DNA of 64,000 nt from Rhizobium mongolense subsp. loessense (GTDB lineage: Bacteria; Pseudomonadota; Alphaproteobacteria; Rhizobiales; Rhizobiaceae). The notes below the pieces were generated by a model. It made no database searches. It was not told the origin of the DNA and saw only the letters and a program-made list of their open reading frames with translations. The translations under genes were made by a program, and so were the position numbers. Below, one piece after another: positions 54,176 through 62,490 of this stretch. Position 1 is the stretch's first letter, and every line of letters begins with the position of its first letter. The stretch lies in the NCBI RefSeq assembly GCF_900099775.1, contig NZ_FMTM01000002.1, positions 186,001-250,000 on the forward strand. Direction: 5' to 3'.

Positions 54176-57100
54176 CAGATTTCCTCCAGCACGACGAGGA
54201 CATCGCCGGCTTTCACGTTGCGGCCGGGGCCCGCGCGCAGATCGCGGACGCGACCTGGGGCATGGGCGGTCACATTAATTTCCATCTTCATGGATTCGAT
54301 AATGGCGAGCGTCTGACCGGCGGCAATCGGCTGGCCTTCCTCGACGAGGATCTTCCAGACGTTTCCGGGTACGGCGCTTTCGACGCCAAAGCAGCCTTCG
54401 GGTATTTCGCCCCCAAGCCCACTGCCGGTGCCCTCGTCGACGACGAAGCTGTCAAGGCCGAGATCCTTCCAGCGCTTGCGTTCGGCCTCGAACGCCGATT
54501 GCTGATTGGCCTTAAAGGCGCCAATGGCCGGTGCGTTGGCAGAAAGCTCCGCCTCATAGGCCGCATAGCTGAATTCGGTTTCCTCGATGCGGACTGGATA
54601 ACCGCCATAAGGGAAGGCGGCGCGCGCCTCTGTCAGTTCCTCGTGGCTCACGGGGAAGAAGCGGATCTGGTCAAAAAAATCGAGCAGCCAGGGCTTGTCC
54701 TTGGAAAAGAACGGCGTCTGGCGCCAAGTGTTCCAGACCTGGATCGTCCGGCCGAACAGCTGATAGCCGCCGGGACCTTCCATGCCGTAGATGCACATAT
54801 AGGCACCCCCGATACCGACGGCATTTTCCGGCGTCCAGGTTCTGGCGGGATTGTATTTTGTCGTCACCAGCCGATGCCGGGGATCCACCGGTGTGGCAAC
54901 CGGAGCGCCGAGATAGACGTCGCCGAGCCCGAGTACGAGATAACTGGCGTCGAAGACGACCTTGCGCACCGCCTGTTCGTCGGCCAGGCCGTTGATGCGT
55001 CGGATGAACTCGATATTCGATGGGCACCAGGGCGCATTCGGCCGGACGAGTTCCTGGTACTTGCGCATCGCAAGTTCGGCATCTGAATCGTTCCAGGAGA
55101 GCGGCAGATGCACGATCCGGCTTGGCACCTTCACCGCCTGCGCCGGCGGCAGGGAAGCTTCGATCTCGGCGAGCAGGCCAAGAAGGCGTGTACGGGTGAG
55201 GCCGCTTCCGCCATAGTGGATCTGCAGCGATCGTATGCCGGGGGTAAGATCGATAAGCCCGGTGAGCTTCGCCTCCTTGATCGCCTGCATCAAAAGATGG
55301 ACACGCAAGCGGAGCGCAATGTCGAGCTGCATTGGCCCATATTCGACCAGCAGGTTGTCGTCTCCCTGTCGGCGATAGATCACGGGGACCGGCCCCGTCT
55401 CGTTCCGTCCGACGATCGGGCTGCCGGCGGCATCGCCGATGCGCTTGACCATCGGCCCGGCGATCGGGTCTCCGGCGCGTTTCACCGCGTGGAAGCGGAT
55501 CTTGTCGCCGGGTTTGAATTGGCCCATCTTCCATTGTTCGTCGCGCGCAATCACGGCCGGGCAAACGAAACCGCCGAGACTTGGTCCGTCGGGGCCGAGG
55601 ATGATCGGCATGTCACCGGTGAAGTCGATTGCGCCGACGGCATAGGCATTGTCGTGCAGGTTCGACGGGTGGAGCCCCGCCTCGCCGCCATCGGCGCGGG
55701 CCCACGTGGGCGCCGGACCGATCAACCGCACGCCGGTGCGGGCACTGTTGAAATGGACTTCGTATTCCGTCGAAAACAGCGTTTCGATGTCTTCCTTCAG
55801 AAAGAAATCGGGAGCGCCATGCGGACCGTAGAGGACGCCGACCTCCCAGGCGCGCGTGAGCTCGGCTGGGTCGTCGGCCGGCTTTGATGTCGGCTGCGGC
55901 GTGCGGGCAAGCCGCAGCACATGTCCGGCGCGAAGGGTGCCGGTCGCATGGCCGCCGAACTGTCCCAGGCCGAAGGTTGCTCGCGAACCGAGCACGACCG
56001 GTGCTGCAAATCCGCCGGCGACGGCGAGATACGAGCGCTGGCCGGCGCCAGCAATCGTCCCGATCGCAAGCGTCTGGCCCGCCTTGACGAGGATCGCCGT
56101 TCCGTGCGGAATCGACATACCGTCGAGGGTCATCGGCATGTGCGCGCCGGCAAGTGCGACCCTGACATCGGAGAGGAATTTGAGCACTGGGCCGGATACG
56201 GTGAGTTCGAGAGCTGCCGCCTCGTCGGCATTTCCGACCAGCCGGTTGGCATGGCGGAAGGATCGCTCGTCCATCGGCCCGCATGGCGGTACCCCGACGT
56301 GCCAGAGACCCAGCCGCCCGGGCAATTCCTGTAAGCTCGACTGGGCGCCTGGCGCGATCACCTCGACGACGTCGGGTACGAAGGCGAAATCATTGAGCGC
56401 CGTCGTCGCCACATCACCACTCGACAGGAGCTGCGAAGCCGCAATCGCCCTCAGATAATCGAGATTGGTCTCGATTCCGGAAATCGCGCTTTCCATAAGA
56501 GCCTTGCCGAGTGCCGCGATTGCGGCGGGGCGATCCTCGGCCTTCACGATCACCTTGGCAAGCATGGGATCGTAATAGGGGCTGACCTCGGTGCCGGTCT
56601 CGATCCAACCATCGACACGCACGTTTTTCGGAAAAACGACCTCGGTCAGCAGTCCAGCGCTTGGTCTGAACTCCGCATGCGGCATTTCGGCATAGATGCG
56701 CGCTTCGATGGCCGCGCCGCTGGGTATGAGGGCCGCGTTACCGGCCAGCATATCCTCCCCAGCCGCCTGGCGGATCATCCATTCGACGAGATCGATGCCG
56801 AAGACGGCCTCGGTCACCGGATGTTCGACCTGCAGGCGGGTATTGACCTCGAGGAAGTAGAATTCCTCACGCGCAGGATCGTAGATGAATTCGACCGTTC
56901 CCGCCGAGCGGTAGCCGGCGGAGGCGCCGAGCGCGACGGCCGCGGCATGCAGGCGCGTGCGAATCGCATCCGGCAATCCCGGCGCCGGTGTCTCCTCGAT
57001 CACCTTCTGGTTCCTGCGCTGTAACGAGCAGTCGCGATCGCCAAGCGCGATCACTCGGCCATTGCCATCGCCGAAGATCTGCACTTCAACATGGCGGGCC

Positions 57101-57711
57101 TTGGCGACAAAGCGCTCGAGATAGACGCGCGCATCACCGAAGCTTGCACGCGCCGTGCGCTGCACGCTCTCGAAGGCCGCCGTCAGTTGTTCGGGGTCAT
57201 CGCACAGGCGCATGCCGATGCCGCCGCCGCCGGCGGTCGATTTCAGCATCAGCGGATATCCGATGTCGGCCGCGGCCGTGAGCGCGGCTTTGCTCGTCTC
57301 CAGCAGGCCGCTGCCGGGAAGGAGCGGCACCCCGCAGGCTTGCGCCAGTTCGCGGGCGGTGTGCTTGAGCCCGAAAGCCGCGATATTGCCGGGCGTCGGG
57401 CCAATGAAGGCGATGCCTACCTTTGCCAGCCGCTCGGCGAAGTCGATATTCTCCGAAAGGAAGCCGTAGCCGGGATGGACGGCCTCGGCACCTGTTGCCA
57501 TGCAGGCCGCGATGACGGCCTCGACGTCGAGGTAGCTTTCGGCCGCCGGCGCCGGGCCGAGCCTTACCGCCTGGTCTGCCATCAACACCGCCTTGGAAAA
57601 GCGGTCGACATCCGAAAAGACGGCGACCGATGCAATACCCATGCGCTGCAACGTCTTGATGATCCGGACAGCGATCTCGCCCCGGTTTGCGATGAGAACC
57701 TTCTTGAACAT
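54175..57711 (-). CDS. Biotin-dependent urea/guanidine carboxylase
   Basis: A 1,178-residue enzyme. Biotin carboxylase is at 1-450 (LIANRGEIAVRIIKTLQRMG, STAGGGGIGMRLCDDPEQL, FLEVNTRLQVEHPVTEAVFG). The carboxyltransferase region is KipA/KipI-like (LPGRLGLWHVGVPPCGPMDE; LHPSNLHDNAYAVGAIDFTG; DDNLLVEYGPMQLDIALRLR). A biotinyl domain ends it, with AIIESMKMEINV (biotinyl-Lys near 1,140). The family was annotated as urea carboxylase, but members in operons with UAAP1/UAAP2 and a guanidine-I riboswitch carboxylate guanidine. The ATG at 57711 fits MFKKVLIANRGEIA; longer forms run into the upstream gene. Confidence 0.92.
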   Translation of the reverse strand: MFKKVLIANRGEIAVRIIKTLQRMGIASVAVFSDVDRFSKAVLMADQAVRLGPAPAAESYLDVEAVIAACMATGAEAVHPGYGFLSENIDFAERLAKVGIAFIGPTPGNIAAFGLKHTARELAQACGVPLLPGSGLLETSKAALTAAADIGYPLMLKSTAGGGGIGMRLCDDPEQLTAAFESVQRTARASFGDARVYLERFVAKARHVEVQIFGDGNGRVIALGDRDCSLQRRNQKVIEETPAPGLPDAIRTRLHAAAVALGASAGYRSAGTVEFIYDPAREEFYFLEVNTRLQVEHPVTEAVFGIDLVEWMIRQAAGEDMLAGNAALIPSGAAIEARIYAEMPHAEFRPSAGLLTEVVFPKNVRVDGWIETGTEVSPYYDPMLAKVIVKAEDRPAAIAALGKALMESAISGIETNLDYLRAIAASQLLSSGDVATTALNDFAFVPDVVEVIAPGAQSSLQELPGRLGLWHVGVPPCGPMDERSFRHANRLVGNADEAAALELTVSGPVLKFLSDVRVALAGAHMPMTLDGMSIPHGTAILVKAGQTLAIGTIAGAGQRSYLAVAGGFAAPVVLGSRATFGLGQFGGHATGTLRAGHVLRLARTPQPTSKPADDPAELTRAWEVGVLYGPHGAPDFFLKEDIETLFSTEYEVHFNSARTGVRLIGPAPTWARADGGEAGLHPSNLHDNAYAVGAIDFTGDMPIILGPDGPSLGGFVCPAVIARDEQWKMGQFKPGDKIRFHAVKRAGDPIAGPMVKRIGDAAGSPIVGRNETGPVPVIYRRQGDDNLLVEYGPMQLDIALRLRVHLLMQAIKEAKLTGLIDLTPGIRSLQIHYGGSGLTRTRLLGLLAEIEASLPPAQAVKVPSRIVHLPLSWNDSDAELAMRKYQELVRPNAPWCPSNIEFIRRINGLADEQAVRKVVFDASYLVLGLGDVYLGAPVATPVDPRHRLVTTKYNPARTWTPENAVGIGGAYMCIYGMEGPGGYQLFGRTIQVWNTWRQTPFFSKDKPWLLDFFDQIRFFPVSHEELTEARAAFPYGGYPVRIEETEFSYAAYEAELSANAPAIGAFKANQQSAFEAERKRWKDLGLDSFVVDEGTGSGLGGEIPEGCFGVESAVPGNVWKILVEEGQPIAAGQTLAIIESMKMEINVTAHAPGRVRDLRAGPGRNVKAGDVLVVLEEI

Positions 57712-57712
57712 G

Positions 57713-58369
57713 TCAGATCTCGCTGTCCCAGACCAGCACCCGGATCGGGGTAGGATCGAAACCGTTGCAGGGATTGTTGATCTGCGGGCAATTGGAAATG
57801 ACGAGCAAAACATCCATCTCCGCTTTCAACTCCACATAGTCACCGGGCGCGGAGATCCCGTCGACGATCGTCATCTCGCCGCTTGGCTCGATCGGAACGT
57901 TCATGAAGAAATTGATGTTGGGGACGACATCGCGCTTGCTCATGCCGTGCTTGGAGACCTCAAGAACGAAATTGTCCCGGCAGGCATGGAGATATTTCGT
58001 GCCGTGGCCGAAACGTACCGTATTGCTCTCGCAAGAGCAGGCACCGGCGGACGTATCGTGGCGCCCGCAACTGTCGGCGGTCATTGTCAGCATCACCCGG
58101 CCCTCATTGGAGATGATCCTCGTGCCGGTCGAAATATAAGCCGCGCCCTGTTCGCGCATCGTATCCTGGTTGGAGTAGCGTTCGGAAAAGTCCTCGGCAT
58201 TGTAGAACAGCGTGTCGATCGCCTGTTGGCCGTAGGTGTCCTCGATACGGATGGTCTGGCCCTTGCGGACCACCGCCGAAAATGGTGCCTCGGCCGAGAT
58301 GTAATGGTCCTGTGCGGCGTTTTTGAGCGTGCGGCCCGGCGCTGTCTGAATGAAATCGGTCATGGTCAT
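57713..58369 (-). CDS. Urea amidolyase-associated protein 2 (carboxyguanidine deiminase subunit)
   Basis: A 218-residue DUF1989-type protein starting MTMTDFIQTAPGRTLKNAAQ. Conserved features are the Cys cluster in DSCGRHDTSAGACSCESNTV, NINFFMNVPIEPSGEMTIVD and DYVELKAEMDVLLVISNCPQ. UAAP1 and UAAP2 together form carboxyguanidine deiminase (CgdAB), which converts carboxyguanidine to allophanate, the step between the carboxylase and AtzF. It ends 1 nt before the carboxylase start and begins 7 nt after the UAAP1 stop. Confidence 0.88.
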   Translation of the reverse strand: MTMTDFIQTAPGRTLKNAAQDHYISAEAPFSAVVRKGQTIRIEDTYGQQAIDTLFYNAEDFSERYSNQDTMREQGAAYISTGTRIISNEGRVMLTMTADSCGRHDTSAGACSCESNTVRFGHGTKYLHACRDNFVLEVSKHGMSKRDVVPNINFFMNVPIEPSGEMTIVDGISAPGDYVELKAEMDVLLVISNCPQINNPCNGFDPTPIRVLVWDSEI

Positions 58370-58376
58370 GTTTCCC

Positions 58377-59195
58377 TCACACAGCTGCCCGCGCGTTGTT
58401 TTCAAAGCCGCGAACAGCCTCGGCGGTCGCAGTCCGGCAAAGGTCGCCGCTCGGGGGCTCGGTCGCCGCGATGCGCGTGACGGTCACCGGGTTGGGTCGA
58501 TAGACCGTGTCCGGATTGAGCGGATGGGGGCAGTTGGAAAAACCGACGATCATATCCATCTCGGCGCGCAACTCGACATAATCGCCTTCGTGCAGAAGTT
58601 CCGGCTTCCACAAAAAAGCCCCGTTCCGGTCGACGCGGACCGGAGCAAACAGTGCAAGGCCCGGCGGAATGTCGCGTTTGTCGAGCCCGGCTTTGGCTGC
58701 AAGGAGGATCAGGTTGTCACGGGTGTTGCGTGTCCCCTGTCCGTATTTTGCCGCGTTCGACGTGAATGTGGAACCGCCCACCAGCCCGTCGTGGGCCCCG
58801 GACGAGTCTTCCGTCACCGAAAACATCACCCGCCCCATGTCAGAGAAAATCACACGGCCTTTCCCCAGAGCAGTTGTCCACTGCACTTTCACTGTATCGG
58901 GCAGGTTCAACCGCTCGCTGGTGTCGGCGGCACTCCAGGCGATGAGGGAAATGGTCGAGAATCCGCCATCGAGACTGACACGGAATGCCTCGTGCTTCTT
59001 GATATGGGTCGACCAATACCAGCCGCCCGGGATTACCTCGCGGTGAATGATCTTGTCGGGCGCGATCTCAGGCGCCGGCAATGGGCTCGCACCGGGCAGT
59101 GCCTTGGGTGCAAATTCGAGCCCCTTCTTCTGATGTTCCTCGTAACGCGCGCGGTTGGCAGCGATTTCTTCCGGCGAACGTCTGACGCGTGTCAT
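58377..59195 (-). CDS. Urea amidolyase-associated protein 1 (carboxyguanidine deiminase subunit)
   Basis: A 272-residue DUF1989-type protein starting MTRVRRSPEEIAANRARYEE, paralogous to UAAP2 (TEDSSGAHDGLVGGSTFTSN; DYVELRAEMDMIVGFSNCPH; HPLNPDTVYRPNPVTV). The cysteine cluster of UAAP2 is absent here (the matching segment reads SSGAHDGLVGG), consistent with one catalytic and one supporting subunit. Its start overlaps the ATPase stop by ATGA. Confidence 0.88.
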   Translation of the reverse strand: MTRVRRSPEEIAANRARYEEHQKKGLEFAPKALPGASPLPAPEIAPDKIIHREVIPGGWYWSTHIKKHEAFRVSLDGGFSTISLIAWSAADTSERLNLPDTVKVQWTTALGKGRVIFSDMGRVMFSVTEDSSGAHDGLVGGSTFTSNAAKYGQGTRNTRDNLILLAAKAGLDKRDIPPGLALFAPVRVDRNGAFLWKPELLHEGDYVELRAEMDMIVGFSNCPHPLNPDTVYRPNPVTVTRIAATEPPSGDLCRTATAEAVRGFENNARAAV

Positions 59196-60019
59196 GGCTG
59201 GGTTTCTCCTGACGAAGCCAGGTCGTCCCGGCAATGCCCCTGGTAAGCGACCAGGCCGTCCCGGTCGGGGCTGAAGATCGAAGGCGCTCCGGCTTGGCGT
59301 GGCGGCCAGATTGAGATGTCCTTAGTGATGGTCGCGCCGTAGCGCAGCTTCTCCTCGGGTCGATCGCGGCGGCGCTCGAAGGCGACCACGCGGCTTGCAA
59401 GCGTGAAAGCCTCGCGCATGTCATGGGTCACCATGACGACGGTCATCTGCGTTTCGTGCCAGAGACGTTTCATGAGGATGTGGATCTCGGCGCGGATGCC
59501 CGGGTCGAGCGCGCCGAATGGCTCGTCAAGCAACATCACCTTGGGCTTCATGATTAGCGCCTGTGCAAGCGCCAACCGCTGCTGCATGCCCCCGGAAAGC
59601 TGTGCCGGATATTTGTCTTCCGCCCCGGCAAGGCCGACTTCGCCGATCAATTGCTGCGCCTCGGCAATCGCATTGCGCCGCGCCGCGCCGAAGAGCTTCG
59701 CCATGTAGCGTGCGCCGGAAAGTTCCTTGCCGAGCAGCACATTGCCGAGCACGGTTAGATGCGGAAAGACAGAATAGCGCTGGAAGACGACACCACGATC
59801 GGGACCGGGCTGCGCCGGAAGAAGCTCGCCATCGAGCAAAATCCGGCCCCTGGTCGGCTGTTCCTGACCGAGCAGCATACGCAGGAACGTCGACTTGCCG
59901 CAGCCGGAAGGCCCGACAAGTGCGACGAAGGCGCGCGAAGGGACGGTCAGCGACACGTTCTCAAGCACGATCTGGTCGCCATATTCCTTCCAGAGATTTT
60001 CGATCCTGAGTTCGCTCAT
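59192..60019 (-). CDS. NitT/TauT-type ABC transporter ATPase
   Basis: A 275-residue ATPase: Walker A GPSGCGKSTFLRMLLG, Q-loop VVFQRYSVFPHLTVLGNV, signature LSGGMQQRLALAQALIMKP, Walker B VMLLDEPFGALDPG, switch His VTHDMREAF. A 45-residue C-terminal extension (ITKDISIWPPRQAGAPSIFS) is typical of the urea-amidolyase-associated group. It powers uptake of guanidine or a related cation. It overlaps both neighbours by 4 nt. Confidence 0.9.
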   Translation of the reverse strand: MSELRIENLWKEYGDQIVLENVSLTVPSRAFVALVGPSGCGKSTFLRMLLGQEQPTRGRILLDGELLPAQPGPDRGVVFQRYSVFPHLTVLGNVLLGKELSGARYMAKLFGAARRNAIAEAQQLIGEVGLAGAEDKYPAQLSGGMQQRLALAQALIMKPKVMLLDEPFGALDPGIRAEIHILMKRLWHETQMTVVMVTHDMREAFTLASRVVAFERRRDRPEEKLRYGATITKDISIWPPRQAGAPSIFSPDRDGLVAYQGHCRDDLASSGETQP

Positions 60020-60834
60020 CCCTGCTTCTCCAGTTCAGACCAGGGGAAGACGGCGACGCGGATGCGATCAAGGACGTAGTTCGTCAGGACGGCAAGGAGC
60101 GTGATCCAGACGACATAGGGAAAGATCACGTCCATCGCCAGATAGCGGCGGACGAGGAAGATGCGGTAGCCGAGGCCGGATTCCGAGGAAATCGCTTCGG
60201 CCGCGATCAGGAAGAGCCAGGCAGGCCCCAACTGCAGCTTGAGGCAGATGATCAGCCGCGGCAGGATCTGCGGCAGCACCACGCGCAAGGCGATCTGCCA
60301 CGAGGAGCCGCCAAGCGTCTCGGCCTTGACGACCTGCTCGCGCGGCAAGTCCAGCGCCTTCAGGGCCAGGTCACGGATCATCGTCGGCGCGATGCCGATC
60401 ACGATAAGAGCGATCTTGGATGTCTCGCCGAGACCCATCACGATGAAGAGGATCGGAAGCAGCGCCAGGGGCGGCACCATAGAGACGACAGCGATGAAGG
60501 GAGCGAGGAGCGCCCGCAGATACGGAAGCATGCCGATCAGCATTCCGATCAGCAGCGCTGTCGCTGTGGAGATGCCGAGGCCTGCGAAAAGCCGGATCAG
60601 GCTCGCCCAGGTATCCGACCAGAACAGGTATTCGCCGGTACGCTGATCCGCGATGAAGGCCATGCGTTCGATCGCCTGGGAAAAGCCGGCGAGAGTGGGC
60701 AGCAGCTTATCGTTGGCATTCTCGGACAGGCGCGCCGCCGAGCCGAAGGCATAGGCTACGATCAGCAGCACGAAGGGCATCAGCATCAGGGCAAATTGCG
60801 CGCCCCGACTTGGCTTGAGATTGATCCAGCGCAT
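60016..60834 (-). CDS. NitT/TauT-type ABC transporter permease
   Basis: A 272-residue permease with six helices. Its EAA loop is VVKAETLGGSSWQIALRVVL PQ-type, and the first part GEYLFWSDTWASLIRLFAGL is typical of the SsuC/TauC family. It ends in a 4-nt overlap with the ATPase gene. A hairpin separates it from the SBP gene upstream. Confidence 0.9.
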   Translation of the reverse strand: MRWINLKPSRGAQFALMLMPFVLLIVAYAFGSAARLSENANDKLLPTLAGFSQAIERMAFIADQRTGEYLFWSDTWASLIRLFAGLGISTATALLIGMLIGMLPYLRALLAPFIAVVSMVPPLALLPILFIVMGLGETSKIALIVIGIAPTMIRDLALKALDLPREQVVKAETLGGSSWQIALRVVLPQILPRLIICLKLQLGPAWLFLIAAEAISSESGLGYRIFLVRRYLAMDVIFPYVVWITLLAVLTNYVLDRIRVAVFPWSELEKQG

Positions 60835-60864
60835 GAGGAAAGCTCCGCTGATGAAGGAATGACA

Positions 60865-60885
60865 CGGCGCAGTTTTCCCGCGCCG
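60865..60885 (-). promoter_or_regulatory. Intercistronic hairpin between SBP and permease genes
   Basis: CGGCGC-N9-GCGCCG in the 62-nt gap. It is likely an mRNA-stabilising or partially terminating stem giving more SBP than permease. There is no T-run. Confidence 0.45.
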
Positions 60886-60896
60886 CCGGTCGAACT

Positions 60897-61970
60897 TCAG
60901 AGCGTCCCGTCAGCGGCCGCCTTCATGTAGGTCTCGGTGAAGCGCAGCTTGACGTTGCCGCTGTCTCCGAGGATTTTGCCGTCCGGCATTTCGATCCCGA
61001 CGACATCCGCCGATGGCGCGCCGCTGCCGAGCAGGCCTTTCTCGAATAGGAAGTTGCGCACCAGATCCATCGTCTTGGGAAGACTCTGGGACACGGTGAA
61101 GGCGACGGCGTCAGCGGGCTTGGCGAAGAGCTTGGTCGCAGCGATCTGCGCCTCGAAACCTTTAAGGTCGGTGCCGGAGGCCGACCCCATCGTCTCGCGG
61201 GCTGCCTTGCCGTCCGGCGTATCCGCCTCCATCAACGCCGCGGTCTCATACCAGATGCCTGCCAGCGCCTTGCCGAAGCTCGGATTGTCCTTGAGCACAT
61301 CAGTATTGGCGACCATCAGGTCGATGATTTCGCCAGGAACCTGCGAACTGTCGAATACCTTCTTGGCCGAAGGATCCTCAAGGATGCTGGAGACCAGCGG
61401 ATTCCAGGTGACGACGGAGGTGACGTCGGGCGTCTTATAGGCGGCGACCATGTCGGCGTCGGACGTATTGACGACCTTCACGTCGCGCTCTGTCAGCTTG
61501 ATGCTTTCGAGCGCGCGAGCAAGCAGGTAGTGCGAGACGGAATACTCGACCAGATTGACATTCTGCCCCTTGATTTCGGCAAGACTCGTCTTGTCCTTGA
61601 GGATTACGGCGTCATTGCCATTCGAAAAGTCGCCGACGATCACGGCAGTCGTATCGACGCCGCCGGCGGCCGGAATGGAAAGGCCATCCATGTTGGTGAG
61701 CGTCACGGCGTCGAAGGCACCGGCCGTATACTGGTTCATCGACTCGACGTAGTCGTTGAACTGGGTCACGTCGATCTTGATGCCGTATTTATCGGCCCAT
61801 TTCTTGACGATGCCGTGGTCGGCAGCATAGCCCCAGGGCATCCAGCCCACGTAGATCGACCATGCAACCTTGAACTCGGTCTTTTGGGCAGCCTCGACAG
61901 CGGGTCCGAGGCCCAGGATGAAGTAGGCGGTCAAGGCGGTGATGGAAAGAAGCTTCGAAAAAGTCTGCAT
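60897..61970 (-). CDS. NitT/TauT-type substrate-binding protein of the guanidine operon
   Basis: A 357-residue periplasmic protein. The signal peptide is LLSITALTAYFILGLGPAVE, with cleavage near AVEAA. The mature start FKVAWSIYVGWMPWGYAADH is diagnostic of the urea-amidolyase-associated SBP group. AAGGGG lies about 9 nt before the ATG. It is the first gene of the operon, directly after the riboswitch and its terminator. Confidence 0.9.
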   Translation of the reverse strand: MQTFSKLLSITALTAYFILGLGPAVEAAQKTEFKVAWSIYVGWMPWGYAADHGIVKKWADKYGIKIDVTQFNDYVESMNQYTAGAFDAVTLTNMDGLSIPAAGGVDTTAVIVGDFSNGNDAVILKDKTSLAEIKGQNVNLVEYSVSHYLLARALESIKLTERDVKVVNTSDADMVAAYKTPDVTSVVTWNPLVSSILEDPSAKKVFDSSQVPGEIIDLMVANTDVLKDNPSFGKALAGIWYETAALMEADTPDGKAARETMGSASGTDLKGFEAQIAATKLFAKPADAVAFTVSQSLPKTMDLVRNFLFEKGLLGSGAPSADVVGIEMPDGKILGDSGNVKLRFTETYMKAAADGTL

Positions 61971-61993
61971 TGAAATTCCCCTTTTGCTTTTTT

Positions 61994-62034
61994 CAAAAAG
62001 GGATTGGCAAAGACCATCGCGCCGCCAATCCCTT
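61994..62034 (-). terminator. Riboswitch-controlled intrinsic terminator
   Basis: Minus strand: AAGGGATTGGC, a 15-nt loop, GCCAATCCCTT, then TTTTG. An 11-bp perfect stem 24 nt before the SBP start codon and 12 nt after the riboswitch core. It is the expression platform: guanidine binding should prevent its formation. Confidence 0.85.
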
Positions 62035-62045
62035 GGCTTACGAGG

Positions 62046-62145
62046 TCTCCCGGGCTTTTGTCCCGCCGTGCATCCGGCAGGATTTCTCTCCCACCGACGG
62101 CAGCTCTCGGACCAGCACGCTTGTCAAGCGCCGGAACCCTAGCCA
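62046..62145 (-). ncRNA. Guanidine-I riboswitch (ykkC class, subtype 1)
   Basis: Minus-strand core elements in order and spacing: CTAGGGTTCCGG (62142-62131), GGTCCGAGAGC (62113-62103) and ACGGCGGGACAAAAGCCCGG followed by GAGA (ending 62046). These are the consensus elements of the ykkC motif, including the GGUCCGAGAG and AAAAGCCCGGGAGA blocks that form the ligand pocket. It lies in the leader of the SBP gene, upstream of a perfect terminator. It should switch the operon on when guanidine is present. Confidence 0.93.
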
Positions 62146-62164
62146 CCAACTCAGTATTGTCAAA

Positions 62165-62179
62165 GCAAGACGCGTGCCA
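62165..62179 (-). promoter_or_regulatory. rpoN-dependent promoter: Sigma-54 (RpoN) promoter of the guanidine operon
   Basis: Minus strand TGGCACG-N4-TTGC: GG at 62178-62177 and GC at 62166-62165 are exactly ten bases apart, the -24/-12 consensus. Start would fall near 62153, just ahead of the riboswitch at 62145. An NtrC-like GGCACCGAGCGGCAA region lies about 60 nt upstream (62235-62249), but this match is weak. Confidence 0.82.
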
Positions 62180-62332
62180 GTTTCTGCTAAATTGATTCTA
62201 AAAGGTTTTTCTATTGTCTCGGTTTTCTCACAGCGGCACCGAGCGGCAACTGCTCATTATTTAGGCGCAGCTGACCCAATGAGGAAGATGGCTGAGGAAG
62301 TGGCATTTCAGGAACGGCAGCGACTATTTTTA

Positions 62333-62361
62333 GCACTCTCGGGCCTGGAGTGCCAATTTTT
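62333..62361 (+). terminator. Orphan plus-strand terminator-like hairpin
   Basis: GCACTC, loop TCGGGCCTG, GAGTGC, then CAATTTTT. No plus-strand gene ends here; the region upstream is the promoter area of the minus-strand operon. Confidence 0.4.
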
Positions 62362-62409
62362 CTCTGAACGCTCTTGAACCTGAAAACTCCGCAAACCAAA
62401 TCAGTTCCG

Positions 62410-62490
62410 TCAGCCGCCAGTACGGGGCTGATGTTGGAGACGCGAGTTCCATGCGTCTCCATTCCATGTTGCTTTACGGAGGATATGGCT
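62410..62490 (+). promoter_or_regulatory. ROSE-type RNA thermometer in the sHSP leader
   Basis: Three consecutive hairpins: TCAGCC/GGCTGA (62410-62431), GGAGACGC/GCGTCTCC (62436-62460), and a last imperfect one closed by CCAT/ATGG (62464-62487) in which TTGCT faces the Shine-Dalgarno GGAGGA. That TTGCT-against-GGAGGA stem just before a small heat-shock gene is the hallmark of ROSE elements, which melt on heating and release the ribosome site. Confidence 0.75.
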
